Source: WHSW01 sp963777775 (GTDB taxonomy: Bacteria; Actinomycetota; Thermoleophilia; Solirubrobacterales; 70-9). Taken from it: a stretch of 64,000 nucleotides of DNA. Both the position numbers and the translations under genes were made by a program. Under the pieces are notes generated by a model. That model saw only the letters and a program-made list of their open reading frames with translations, was not told where the DNA came from and did no database searches. This document shows positions 8,055 through 15,968 of the stretch, piece after piece; the stretch's first letter is position 1; every line of letters begins with the position of its first letter. The stretch spans positions 1,612,001 through 1,676,000 of the forward strand of contig CAVZRL010000009.1 of the NCBI GenBank assembly GCA_963777775.1. Reading direction: 5' to 3'.

Positions 8055-8645
8055 GTGCCGAGCGCGGTCGACCTCTACTGGTTGCCGCTGGGCGCGGGCG
8101 GGCATTTCGTCAGGCTCAATGGCCGCCTCTACGAGGCGCTGGCCGCGCGGATCCAGCGGCGCCCGGCGTGCGACCTCTACCACTCCGCGCTTCAGGTCCA
8201 GGTCCCGGAAGGGAGGTTCGTGATCGAGCAGACCCCGGTACCGGACCTGAGCGGCAGGCAGCGGGGGGTCGCCGCCGAGGGCGCCGTGGGCAGCCGCCGC
8301 GCAGGCCGGTTTCGGGTCTTCCGGTACGAGATCCGGCTCTGGCTCAACGGACGGATTCCGGACGTCGCCGAGGCAGTCGACAGCCCGCGCCGCTTGAGCG
8401 ATGGTGAGGAGTGCGCGCGACGCGTGCTCGATCTGGTCCCGCACGTCCCAACCCCGGTCTGGGGGCGCGATGAGCTTGCGACCGGCGAGATGTGGAACTC
8501 GAACTCGGTGATCGCCTGGGTGATCGCGCGCGCCGGCATCGACGCGGAGTCGATTCGACTACCACCGGGGGGCAGGGCGCCGGGATGGCGGGCCGGGCTC
8601 GTGGCCGCTCGCAGGAACCAGGATTCTGCCTTGGCTCGCACATAA
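8055..8645 (+). CDS. Conserved hypothetical protein
   Basis: This protein of 196 residues starts at GTG 8055, ten bases after the VOC gene. It opens VDLYWLPLGAGGH and keeps FRVFRYEIRLWLNGRIPDV and GEMWNSNSVIAWVIARAGID segments, a pattern I associate with a conserved actinobacterial protein of unknown role. It has no signal peptide or membrane helix. A longer in-frame stretch to 7926 lies within the VOC gene and is rejected as a start. Possible cotranscription with 7266-8044. Confidence 0.72.
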   Translation: MPSAVDLYWLPLGAGGHFVRLNGRLYEALAARIQRRPACDLYHSALQVQVPEGRFVIEQTPVPDLSGRQRGVAAEGAVGSRRAGRFRVFRYEIRLWLNGRIPDVAEAVDSPRRLSDGEECARRVLDLVPHVPTPVWGRDELATGEMWNSNSVIAWVIARAGIDAESIRLPPGGRAPGWRAGLVAARRNQDSALART

Positions 8646-8679
8646 AGCGGCGTATTTAGGGCCGGATTTGGCCAAAGAC

Positions 8680-8709
8680 TTGACAAATAGGCAGCGGTGT
8701 GACACTAAT
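8680..8709 (+). promoter_or_regulatory. Candidate sigma-70 promoter, possibly giving a leaderless ROK mRNA
   Basis: A consensus -35 TTGACA (8680-8685) is followed after 18 bases by ACTAAT (8704-8709). Transcription would start around 8716-8717, exactly at an in-frame GTG (8717) of the ROK regulator gene. That would make a leaderless transcript and place the commonly predicted GTG 8699 inside the promoter. There is no ribosome site before either GTG, which fits. Confidence 0.45.
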
Positions 8710-9922
8710 CCCCGCCGTGCGGAAGCGCAAGAGTGGCTCGCTGGCTTCGCTGCGGGAGGGGAATCGCAGGCGAGTGATCGACGCCATGCGCGAGCGCGGC
8801 GTCGCCAGCCGCGCGGAGCTCGCCCGCGTCACAGGCCTCTCGCGGTCGACGATCTCGACGATCGTCACCGACCTGCTCGAGGTGGGCCTGGCGCAGGAGC
8901 GGGACGGCCAGCCCGGCGGCGAGGCCCATGCCGGGCGCCCGCCGGTGATGGTCTCGCTCGACAGCTCCGCCGGGCTGGCGCTCGCGATCGACTTCGGCCA
9001 TCGGCACCTGCGGGTGGCGGTCTCCGATCTCTCGCACACGGTGCTCGCCGAGACCTGGTGCGAGATGGACGTCGACCACTCCTGCGATCACGGCCTCGCC
9101 ACCGCGGCCGAGTTCGTCGAGCAAGCGCTCGCCGAGGCGGGCGTCGAGCGCGAGCGAGTGCTCGGCGTCGGGATGGGGTTGCCGGCTCCGATCGACCGCG
9201 CGACGGGGTCGGTCCAGGGATCCTCGATCTTGCCCGGCTGGGTCGGCGTCGATGCCGCTGCGGAGGCAAGCGCCCGCCTCGGCCTCCCGGTCGAGGTCGA
9301 GAACGATGCCAACCTCGGCGCTCTCGCGGAGCTGCTCTGGGGCGCCGGCAAGGGGAGGTCGGACGTCGCCTACATCAAGGTCTCCTCCGGGATCGGCGCC
9401 GGGCTGATCGCCAAGGGCCGGCTCCAGCATGGAGTCGGCGGAACCGCCGGGGAGATCGGCCACACGCTGGTCGCCGAGCACGGCCCGGTCTGTCGGTGCG
9501 GCAACCGGGGCTGTCTCGAGACGCTCGCCTCGTCGCGAGCGATCGCCGACCTGCTGAGCGCGAGCCGCGGCGAACAGGTCTCGACCCGGCAGCTGCTCGA
9601 GCTCTGCGCGGCCGGCGACCCGGCGGCACAACGGCTGATCGGCGACGCCGGGATGGCGATCGGGGTCGCGGTGGCAAATCTCTGCAACATGCTCAACCCC
9701 GAGTGCGTGATCGTCGGAGGCGAGCTCAGTGCGACCGGAGAGATCCTGCTCGCCCCGCTGCGCGAGGTCGTGCGGCGAAACGCGATCCCGAGCGCGGTTG
9801 GCGACCTGGAGATCGTCACCGGCGTGCTCGGCGAACGGGCCGAGATGCTGGGCGCCTTGGCGCTGGTGATGCGCGAGTCGGATCGGTTCTCGGGCTCCGA
9901 GCTGCTCAGCGAGGCGGCCTGA
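8699..9922 (+). CDS. ROK-family transcriptional regulator
   Basis: This is a ROK protein of the NagC/XylR type: an N-terminal winged helix-turn-helix (about residues 17-60; VASRAELARVTGLSRSTISTIV) followed by a sugar-kinase-like ROK domain. The zinc motif CRCGNRGCLE and the VENDANLGALAELLWG sugar-site segment are both present. It most likely represses the XylFGH-type transporter genes that follow 100 bases downstream, with the transported sugar or a derivative as inducer. The start is uncertain: GTG 8699 gives 407 residues, while GTG 8717 fits a leaderless transcript and still keeps the whole DNA-binding domain. Confidence 0.88.
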   Translation: MTLIPAVRKRKSGSLASLREGNRRRVIDAMRERGVASRAELARVTGLSRSTISTIVTDLLEVGLAQERDGQPGGEAHAGRPPVMVSLDSSAGLALAIDFGHRHLRVAVSDLSHTVLAETWCEMDVDHSCDHGLATAAEFVEQALAEAGVERERVLGVGMGLPAPIDRATGSVQGSSILPGWVGVDAAAEASARLGLPVEVENDANLGALAELLWGAGKGRSDVAYIKVSSGIGAGLIAKGRLQHGVGGTAGEIGHTLVAEHGPVCRCGNRGCLETLASSRAIADLLSASRGEQVSTRQLLELCAAGDPAAQRLIGDAGMAIGVAVANLCNMLNPECVIVGGELSATGEILLAPLREVVRRNAIPSAVGDLEIVTGVLGERAEMLGALALVMRESDRFSGSELLSEAA

Positions 9923-10024
9923 AAACGTGAGAGCGGAAGGAAACAGCGCGACCGAAGCGAAGCGCGAGAGAGGAAGGAAGATGTCGATGGAATGGGCACT
10001 CGAACCAAGAGGAGGAACTCGGCG

Positions 10025-11137
10025 ATGAAGGCAAGCAGGCGAATGTGGATGTTGGTGCTGTCGATCGCCGGGCTCGTAGCCGCGCTGGCGCTCGGCGCGT
10101 GTGGCAGCGACGACGACGAGGACAGCGGCGGCGAGTCGGGCGGGAGCGCGACGATCGGCTTCCTGTTGCCCGAGACGCAGACGGCGCGCTATGAGTCCCA
10201 GGACAAGCCGCTGTTCGAGGGCAAGGTCGAGGAGCTGTGCCCGGACTGCACGATCTTCTACCAGAACGCCGACCAGGATCCGACCAAGCAGCAGCAGCAG
10301 GTCGAGGCGGCGGTCACCGAGGGCGTCGACGTGCTGGTGCTCGACCCGGTCGACTCGACCGCGTCGGCGGGGCTCGCTCAGCGCGCCAAGGACGCCGGGA
10401 TCCCCGTGATCAGCTATGACCGGCTGATCCTCGACGCGGACCTCGACTACTACGTGTCCTTCGACAGCGTCGAGGTCGGCAAGCAACAGGGCGAGGCGCT
10501 GGCCGAGAAGCTCGACGAGGACGGTTCGCCGAAGGGACCGATCGTGAAGATCAACGGCGATCCGAAGGACAACAACGCGACCCTGTTCGACGAGGGCTCT
10601 GATGCGGCGCTCGGCGACGCCGGGGTCGAGGTCGCCGAGGAGTTCGACACGCCCGATTGGCTGCCCGAGAACGCCCAGCGCGAGATGGAGCAGGCGATCA
10701 CGGCGGTCGGCGATGATGGCTTCGCCGGCGTCTATGCGGCCAACGACGGCACCGCCGGCGGCGCAATCGCGGCCCTGAAGGCGGCCGGGATCGACCCGGC
10801 GTCACGCCCGGTCACGGGCCAGGACGCGGAGCTGGCGGCGATCCAGAGGATCCTCGACGGCGAGCAGTACGTGACCGTCTACAAGCCGATCAAGCCGCTC
10901 GCCGAGAGCGCCGCCGAGCTGGCGGTCGCGGTCGGAAACGGCGACGAGCCGCCCGAGGGCCTGATCAACGGCGAGGAGGACAACGGGACCGAAAAGGTGC
11001 CGACCGTGTTCCATGAGACGGTCGCTGTGACCAAGGACAACGTCCAGGACACGATCATCGCCGACGACTACTGGTCGGTCGACGAGATCTGCACGCAGCA
11101 GTACGCGCAGGCGTGCAAGGAGGCGGACATCAAGTAG
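10025..11137 (+). CDS. xylF: Sugar ABC transporter substrate-binding lipoprotein, XylF-like
   Basis: This 370-residue lipoprotein has a signal peptide ending in the lipobox LGAC (Cys26), then an acidic linker and a periplasmic-binding-protein family 4 (ribose/xylose) domain. The run IGFLLPETQTARYESQDKP, the NADQDPTKQQQQVEAA segment, and VLDPVDSTASAG match D-xylose-binding proteins especially well, so xylose is the most likely ligand; this is inferred from similarity in memory only. ATG 10025 is preceded by AGGAGGA. It is the first structural gene after the ROK regulator and is followed directly by the ATPase and permease genes. Confidence 0.85.
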   Translation: MKASRRMWMLVLSIAGLVAALALGACGSDDDEDSGGESGGSATIGFLLPETQTARYESQDKPLFEGKVEELCPDCTIFYQNADQDPTKQQQQVEAAVTEGVDVLVLDPVDSTASAGLAQRAKDAGIPVISYDRLILDADLDYYVSFDSVEVGKQQGEALAEKLDEDGSPKGPIVKINGDPKDNNATLFDEGSDAALGDAGVEVAEEFDTPDWLPENAQREMEQAITAVGDDGFAGVYAANDGTAGGAIAALKAAGIDPASRPVTGQDAELAAIQRILDGEQYVTVYKPIKPLAESAAELAVAVGNGDEPPEGLINGEEDNGTEKVPTVFHETVAVTKDNVQDTIIADDYWSVDEICTQQYAQACKEADIK

Positions 11138-11173
11138 GCCAACGATCCCGGAAGCGCGAGGAGAGGCGAGGAG

Positions 11174-12001
11174 ATGAACGAGAGCCAGGGCACGGCCGAG
11201 GCCACTGGGGCGACTTCTCCCTCGCAGCCTCTCCTCGCGCTGAAGGGCTTCAGCAAGAGCTTCGGGCCGGTCGAGGCCCTGAAGGACGTCGACGTCGAGC
11301 TGCACGCAGGCGAGGTTCTCGGCCTGGTCGGGGACAACGGCGCCGGCAAGTCGACCTTGATCAAGGCGATCGCCGGGGTGCAGCCCCCCGATGGTGGGGA
11401 GGCCCGCTTCGAGGGCGAGCTGGTCGGGCTCCACAGCCCCCAGGCTGCGACCAGGCTCGGAATCGCAACCGTCTACCAGGACCTCGCCCTGTGCGACAAC
11501 CTCGACGTGGTCGCGAACCTCTTTCTCGGCCAGGAGGTGGCCGACACCGTGCCGGGTGTCGACGTCCTCGACGAGACGGCGATGGAGCACAAGTCGGTCG
11601 AGCTGCTCTCGTCGCTCGGGGTGACGACGCTGCGCAGCGTGCGGACCGAGGTAGCGTCGCTCTCCGGCGGTCAGCGGCAGGCGGTCGCGATCGCGCGATC
11701 GCTGCTCGGCGAGCCCAAGGTCGTGCTGCTCGACGAGCCGACGGCGGCGCTCGGAATCGTGCAGACGGCCCAGATCCTGAAGCTGATCGAGCGCCTGCGC
11801 GAGCGCGGGCTCGGCGTGATCGTGATCAGCCACAACCTGGCCAACGTGTTCGAGGTCGCCGATCGGATCGCGGTCCTGCGCCTCGGGCGGATGGCGGCGA
11901 CGCTCGAAACCCGTGACGTCAGCCGCGAGGAGGTCGTCGGCGCGATCACCGGCGCCGAGTTCGGCGATGAGGAGCGGCCGACCGAGGAGACGCCGCTGTG
12001 A
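11174..12001 (+). CDS. xylG: Sugar ABC transporter ATP-binding protein, single-domain XylG-like
   Basis: The 275-residue ATPase has Walker A GDNGAGKST (residues 53-61), Q-loop in VYQDLALC, signature LSGGQRQ, Walker B VVLLDEPTAAL, and the switch His in VISHN. It therefore forms a complete single nucleotide-binding domain. Enterobacterial XylG and RbsA are about 500 residues with two fused domains, so this half-size form must act as a homodimer under the permease. It is preceded by GAGGAGATG-type ribosome site and overlaps the permease start by four bases. Confidence 0.85.
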   Translation: MNESQGTAEATGATSPSQPLLALKGFSKSFGPVEALKDVDVELHAGEVLGLVGDNGAGKSTLIKAIAGVQPPDGGEARFEGELVGLHSPQAATRLGIATVYQDLALCDNLDVVANLFLGQEVADTVPGVDVLDETAMEHKSVELLSSLGVTTLRSVRTEVASLSGGQRQAVAIARSLLGEPKVVLLDEPTAALGIVQTAQILKLIERLRERGLGVIVISHNLANVFEVADRIAVLRLGRMAATLETRDVSREEVVGAITGAEFGDEERPTEETPL

Positions 12002-13206
12002 GCGACGCTACCGCCGCGACGACCGCTGCCGAGCCCGAGCGGGAGGGGTTCTCGCTCGGTCGGGCGCTGCGCCGACTTGCCCAACCTGATTTCGGCTCGG
12101 TGCGGGTGCTGCTCGGGATCGCGGTCATCTGGACGATCTTCCAGCTCGCCAACGACCGCTTTCTAAGCGCCGTCAACCTCTCCAACCTGACCCTGCAGAT
12201 CGCCGCTGTGGCGACGATCTCGATCGGGGTCGTGCTGGTGCTGCTGCTCGGCGAGATCGACCTCTCGGTGGGCGCGGTCAGCGGCCTCGCCGCTTCGGTG
12301 ATGGCGGTTCTCAGCGTCAAGGAAGGCCTGGACCCGGTGCTAGCGATCATCGCCGGCCTGCTGGTCGGGACCGCGATCGGCCTCTTCAACGGGTTCTTCG
12401 TCACCGCCTTCGGGATCCCGTCGTTCGTGGTCACCCTCGCCGGGCTGCTCGGCTGGCAGGGAATGCAGCTGCTGGTGCTCGGCGACACGGGCTCGATCAA
12501 CCTGCCACCGAGCTTGATCACCGACCTCACCGGCACCTTCTTCGACCCGGGTGTGGGCTGGGTGATCGCGATCGCCGCGATCGCCGCCTACGCGGCGAGC
12601 CTGCTGATCGCGCGTCGGCGGCGGCTCGGCGCCGGGCTCGAGGCGCCGCCGCTCGCGGGCACGATCGTGCGGATTGGAGTGGTCGCGGCCGCGATCATCG
12701 CCGCGGTCCTGGTCCTGAACGAGGACCGCGGGGTCCCGCTCGCGGCGCTGATCGTCGTTGCCCTGACCATCGTCTTCTCCTTCATCACCGAGCGGACCAG
12801 GTACGGGCGTCACATCTTCGCCGTCGGTGGCAACGCTGAGGCCGCGCGCCGGGCCGGGATCCGGATCAACCGGATCAAGGTGAGCGTGTTTGCGCTCGCC
12901 TCGACGCTCGCAGCCGCCGGGGGCATCCTCGCCGCCTCGCGCCTGCTCGCGGTCAACCAGCAGTCCGGGAGCGGCGACGTGCTGCTGCTCGCGATCGCCG
13001 GCCCGGTGATCGCCGGCACCAGTCTGTTCGGCGGCCGCGGCTACGTATGGTCCGCGCTGCTCGGCGCGATCGTGATCGGCTCGATCTCCAACGGGATGGA
13101 TCTGCTCGGCCTCGAATCCGACATCAAGTTCATCATCACCGGCGCGGTGCTGCTGTTGGCGGTGACGATCGACGCGATCGCGCGGCGAAGCCGCGAGCCG
13201 GGCTGA
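11998..13206 (+). CDS. xylH: Sugar ABC transporter permease, XylH-like
   Basis: The 402-residue permease belongs to the ribose/xylose branched-type ABC permease family. About ten hydrophobic helices are visible, with the family loop GEIDLSVGAVSGLAAS near residue 85 and EAARRAGIRINRIKVSVFALAS in the cytoplasmic coupling region. It begins at GTG 11998 overlapping the ATPase stop (GTGA), so the three transport genes are translationally linked. The distance between two central helices is lengthened by an arginine-rich cytoplasmic segment (about residues 200-215). Confidence 0.86.
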   Translation: MSDATAATTAAEPEREGFSLGRALRRLAQPDFGSVRVLLGIAVIWTIFQLANDRFLSAVNLSNLTLQIAAVATISIGVVLVLLLGEIDLSVGAVSGLAASVMAVLSVKEGLDPVLAIIAGLLVGTAIGLFNGFFVTAFGIPSFVVTLAGLLGWQGMQLLVLGDTGSINLPPSLITDLTGTFFDPGVGWVIAIAAIAAYAASLLIARRRRLGAGLEAPPLAGTIVRIGVVAAAIIAAVLVLNEDRGVPLAALIVVALTIVFSFITERTRYGRHIFAVGGNAEAARRAGIRINRIKVSVFALASTLAAAGGILAASRLLAVNQQSGSGDVLLLAIAGPVIAGTSLFGGRGYVWSALLGAIVIGSISNGMDLLGLESDIKFIITGAVLLLAVTIDAIARRSREPG

Positions 13207-14090
13207 CCGCCGAAGAGCGAGCGATCCGATTCGCGATCGGAGTCCCGAACGTGCGCGAGTACGGCGACGTTCGGCTTCTGGTCGAACTCGGCGAGCGTGC
13301 GGAGGCGTCGGGATGGGATGGGTTCTTCGTCTGGGACCACGTCGCCTTCCGCGAGCCCGGCGCCGCCGTCGCGGATCCGTGGGTGGCCGTCGCAGCGCTG
13401 GCGACGTCGACAGAACGCCTGCGCCTCGGCGTCCTGGTCTGCGCGCTGGCCCGCCGCCGGCCGCAAAAGGTGGCGCGCGAGACTGCATCGCTCGATCAGC
13501 TCTCAGGCGGGCGGATCTGCTTCGGCGCCGGCCTCGGGTCGCAGGCGGAGGCCGAGTTCGAGGCCTTCGGCGAGGATCCCGACTCCCGCGTCCGGGCCGC
13601 CCGCCTCGACGAGGGCCTCGAAGTCCTCGCTGCCCTGTGGAGCGGCGAGCCGGTCGAGCACCGTGGAGAGCAGCTCACGGTTCAGACGGCCGGCTTTCAC
13701 CCCAGGCCGGTGCAGCGCCCGAGGATCCCGATCTGGATCGCGGGCCGTTGGCCGGCGCGGGCCCCGTTTCGTCGCGCGGCGCGCTGGGACGGCGTCTTTC
13801 CGACTCACGACGAGGTCGGAGAGGCCGAGACCATGAGCCCCGCCCAGCTCGGGGAGATCGTCGCCTACACGAGCTCGCAGCGCAGGACATCGGGCGCCTT
13901 CGATGTCGTCATCGAGGGCCAAACCGAGGGTCGCGATCCGGCGGGCGAGCTGGCCACGGTGAACGCGTACCGAGCTGTGGGCCTGACCTGGTGGGTCGAG
14001 AAGCTCGGCTGGTTTCGCGGCGCGCTCGGGGCGATGCGCGATCGGATCGAGGCCGGTCCGCCCGGGCCGAGCGCGAGCGCAGGCGGATAG
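13203..14090 (+). CDS. LLM-class flavin-dependent oxidoreductase
   Basis: The protein is a luciferase-like monooxygenase-class flavoprotein (TIM barrel using FMN or F420). First strand IRFAIGVPNVREYGD, the GWDGFFVWDH motif, LGVLVCALARRRPQKVARETASLDQLSGGR and GFHPRPVQRPRIPIWIAG are family signatures. No ATG, GTG or TTG precedes the first strand in a sensible place: GTG 13251 would delete it, and homologues would start at the ATC at 13224. A CTG at 13203 overlaps the permease stop in the same four-base geometry used by the neighbouring genes, so it is taken as a provisional start. The role in sugar metabolism is unclear; it may oxidise a lactone or aldehyde-type product. Confidence 0.75.
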   Translation: MTAEERAIRFAIGVPNVREYGDVRLLVELGERAEASGWDGFFVWDHVAFREPGAAVADPWVAVAALATSTERLRLGVLVCALARRRPQKVARETASLDQLSGGRICFGAGLGSQAEAEFEAFGEDPDSRVRAARLDEGLEVLAALWSGEPVEHRGEQLTVQTAGFHPRPVQRPRIPIWIAGRWPARAPFRRAARWDGVFPTHDEVGEAETMSPAQLGEIVAYTSSQRRTSGAFDVVIEGQTEGRDPAGELATVNAYRAVGLTWWVEKLGWFRGALGAMRDRIEAGPPGPSASAGG

Positions 14091-14097
14091 CCGCGAG

Positions 14098-15123
14098 ATG
14101 GAGCTTCGAGCAGCGCTGATCGGCTTCGGGCTCGCGGGCTCGGTCTTTCATGCGCCGCTGATCGCGGCCACGCCCGGGATCTCACTGGCGACCGTGGTCA
14201 CCCGCAATCGAGAGCGCGCCGACCGGGCTCGGCGGAAGTATCCGCAGGTGGGAGTCGAGGCGAGCCCGGGGGCGGTCCTCGAGCGCGCCGACAGATACGA
14301 CCTGGTCGTGGTCGCGACCCCGAACGACACTCATGTCGAGCTTGCCGCGGCCGCGATCGAGGCCGGGCTTGCGGTCGTCGTCGACAAGCCACTGGCACCG
14401 ACCAGCGCCGCGGCAAGCGAGCTGGTCGAGCTTGCCGACCGCCGGGGCGTGCCGCTGACCGTCTTTCACAACCGCCGCTGGGACTCAGAGCAGCTCACCC
14501 TGCGTCGCCTGATCGGCGAGGGTCGGCTCGGAGACGTGTTCCGGTACGAGTCGCGGTTCGAGCGCTGGCGCCCGGGGGCTCGAAGCGAGGCCTGGCGCGA
14601 GACGACCTCGGCTGCCGAGGGCGGCGGGGTGCTGCTGGATCTCGGCACTCATCTCGTCGACCAGGCGCTGACCCTGTTCGGCCCGGTGCGCGAGGTATAC
14701 GGGGAGGTGGACCATCGCCGCGGGGCTCCGGGTGACGACGATGCGTTCCTCGCGCTCGCGCACGTTTGCGGTGTACGGAGCCATCTCTGGGCCTCCTCGG
14801 TGGCGGCAGCCCCCCGGCCGCGGCTCCGGGTGCTCGGGAGTCGGGCGGCTTATCTGATCGAGAACCTCGACGGCCAGGAAGCGGCATTGCAGGCGGGGCT
14901 GCGACCCGACACCACCGGCGAGTGGGGCGCCGAGCCCGAGCATCGCTGGGGCCGGATCGTTCGCGGTGACGAGAGCGAGCCGGTCCGGTCAGAGAACGGC
15001 GCCTGGCCGCGGTTTTACGAGCAGCTCGCCGGCGCCCTGCGCGGAGGCGGAGCGCTCCCGGTCGACCCTCGGGACGCGGTCACCGTGCTCGAGGTCCTCG
15101 AGCGGGCAAGGCGTGGCGGGTAG
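14098..15123 (+). CDS. Gfo/Idh/MocA-family oxidoreductase
   Basis: The 341-residue protein has an N-terminal NAD(P)-binding Rossmann domain (GFGLAGSVFHAPLI) and the substrate-side motif VVDKPLAPT, where Lys is catalytic in the family EKP motif. The C-terminal half carries GGGVLLDLGTHLVDQALTLFG, with the conserved Asp/His pair. Family members oxidise sugars, inositols and related compounds. It sits seven bases after the LLM gene and probably completes the sugar-use unit that begins with the ROK regulator. The substrate is likely the transported sugar or a product of it (inference). Confidence 0.85.
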   Translation: MELRAALIGFGLAGSVFHAPLIAATPGISLATVVTRNRERADRARRKYPQVGVEASPGAVLERADRYDLVVVATPNDTHVELAAAAIEAGLAVVVDKPLAPTSAAASELVELADRRGVPLTVFHNRRWDSEQLTLRRLIGEGRLGDVFRYESRFERWRPGARSEAWRETTSAAEGGGVLLDLGTHLVDQALTLFGPVREVYGEVDHRRGAPGDDDAFLALAHVCGVRSHLWASSVAAAPRPRLRVLGSRAAYLIENLDGQEAALQAGLRPDTTGEWGAEPEHRWGRIVRGDESEPVRSENGAWPRFYEQLAGALRGGGALPVDPRDAVTVLEVLERARRGG

Positions 15124-15142
15124 GCGATCTCGCGGGCTTGAA

Positions 15143-15613
15143 TCAGGGCTCGCTCTGAGCCCGGGTGAGGAAGTCGATCTGGCCCTGCTTACGCAGGATC
15201 AGATGCTCGAGCAGGTGCTCGAGCGCCTCCGACCGCCCTTCGCGCCCGGTCGGCTCGATCGCGGCCTGAAGCGCATCGACCGCAGCCTCCTCGCACTCGA
15301 TCAGCCAGCCGATCGCGGCGACGTGATCGCGATCGACGCGAAGCCCGGCAACCTCGGTGCTCGGCGTGCCTCCCAGCGAGACGACCTTCTCGGTCAGCCT
15401 GCGCGCGTCGTAGAGCTCCTCGTCGCCATAGGAGGTGAGCCGGGCGCCGATCGCCTGCGCGGGCACGCCGAGCAGGCTCGAGGCGGTGAGCGAGTACTGC
15501 AACGCTGAGCGCCACTGAAGCGTCAGCGCGACGTTCAGGCATTCGACTGCCCGTGCCTCGTCGAGCCGCTCCTCGCCGTCGCTCGCCCCCGAGCCTCCGC
15601 TAGCGCTTGGCAC
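15143..15613 (-). CDS. Ferritin-like (bacterioferritin-type) protein with degenerate metal site
   Basis: The 156-residue product is predicted to be a four-helix ferritin-like protein; VECLNVALTLQWRSALQYSL and SYGDEELYDARRLTEKVVSLGG line up with helices A and B of bacterioferritin. Several di-iron ligands look replaced: the helix A Glu by Gln (TLQWRS), the helix B His by Asp (EELYDAR), and the helix D Glu-x-x-His by KQGQ. It may have lost ferroxidase activity. GTG 15613 is used as start and overlaps the upstream basic-protein gene by 14 bases; the longer frame to 15658 would lie inside that gene. Confidence 0.68.
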   Translation of the reverse strand: MPSASGGSGASDGEERLDEARAVECLNVALTLQWRSALQYSLTASSLLGVPAQAIGARLTSYGDEELYDARRLTEKVVSLGGTPSTEVAGLRVDRDHVAAIGWLIECEEAAVDALQAAIEPTGREGRSEALEHLLEHLILRKQGQIDFLTRAQSEP

Positions 15614-15902
15614 GGGACTTGGCGCCCTTCCGCGCTGCGGAACGGCGCTTCGCGGCATTGGCCCCTCGAGCCCGAACCGCCTTCTTGGCCGACTTCGAGC
15701 GCTTGCGGCCGGAGCCGGTGCGGTCCCTGATCGAGTCCGCCGCGGCGGAGAGCTGGTCGGCGACCCGCTCAGCCTTCGACGGCTTCTTCGCGCCCTTCGA
15801 CGGCAGCGCTTCGGAGACCCGGCCCGCGACCTTCTTCCGCACCCCGCTGTCGCGCAGCGTCTCGTAGAGCTTCTTGTCGGGCTTCGTCTTGGCCTTCGCC
15901 AT
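15600..15902 (-). CDS. Small basic Lys/Arg/Ala-rich protein
   Basis: This 100-residue protein is strongly basic. Its first half is a mixed helix (YETLRDSGVRKKVAGRVSEAL) and its second half a Lys/Arg/Ala/Ser-rich tail resembling histone H1-like tails. An AGAGGAG ribosome site precedes ATG 15902. Nucleic-acid binding is likely from composition alone. It lies upstream of the ferritin-like gene and overlaps it, so the two are coexpressed; a Dps-like partnership in DNA protection is possible but not shown. Confidence 0.65.
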   Translation of the reverse strand: MAKAKTKPDKKLYETLRDSGVRKKVAGRVSEALPSKGAKKPSKAERVADQLSAAADSIRDRTGSGRKRSKSAKKAVRARGANAAKRRSAARKGAKSRAKR

Positions 15903-15968
15903 TCGGGACTCCTCTCGCGGGTCGAACTCCTTCGCAGCTACCCGCGAGCGCGCGGTCGAACCAGGTGC

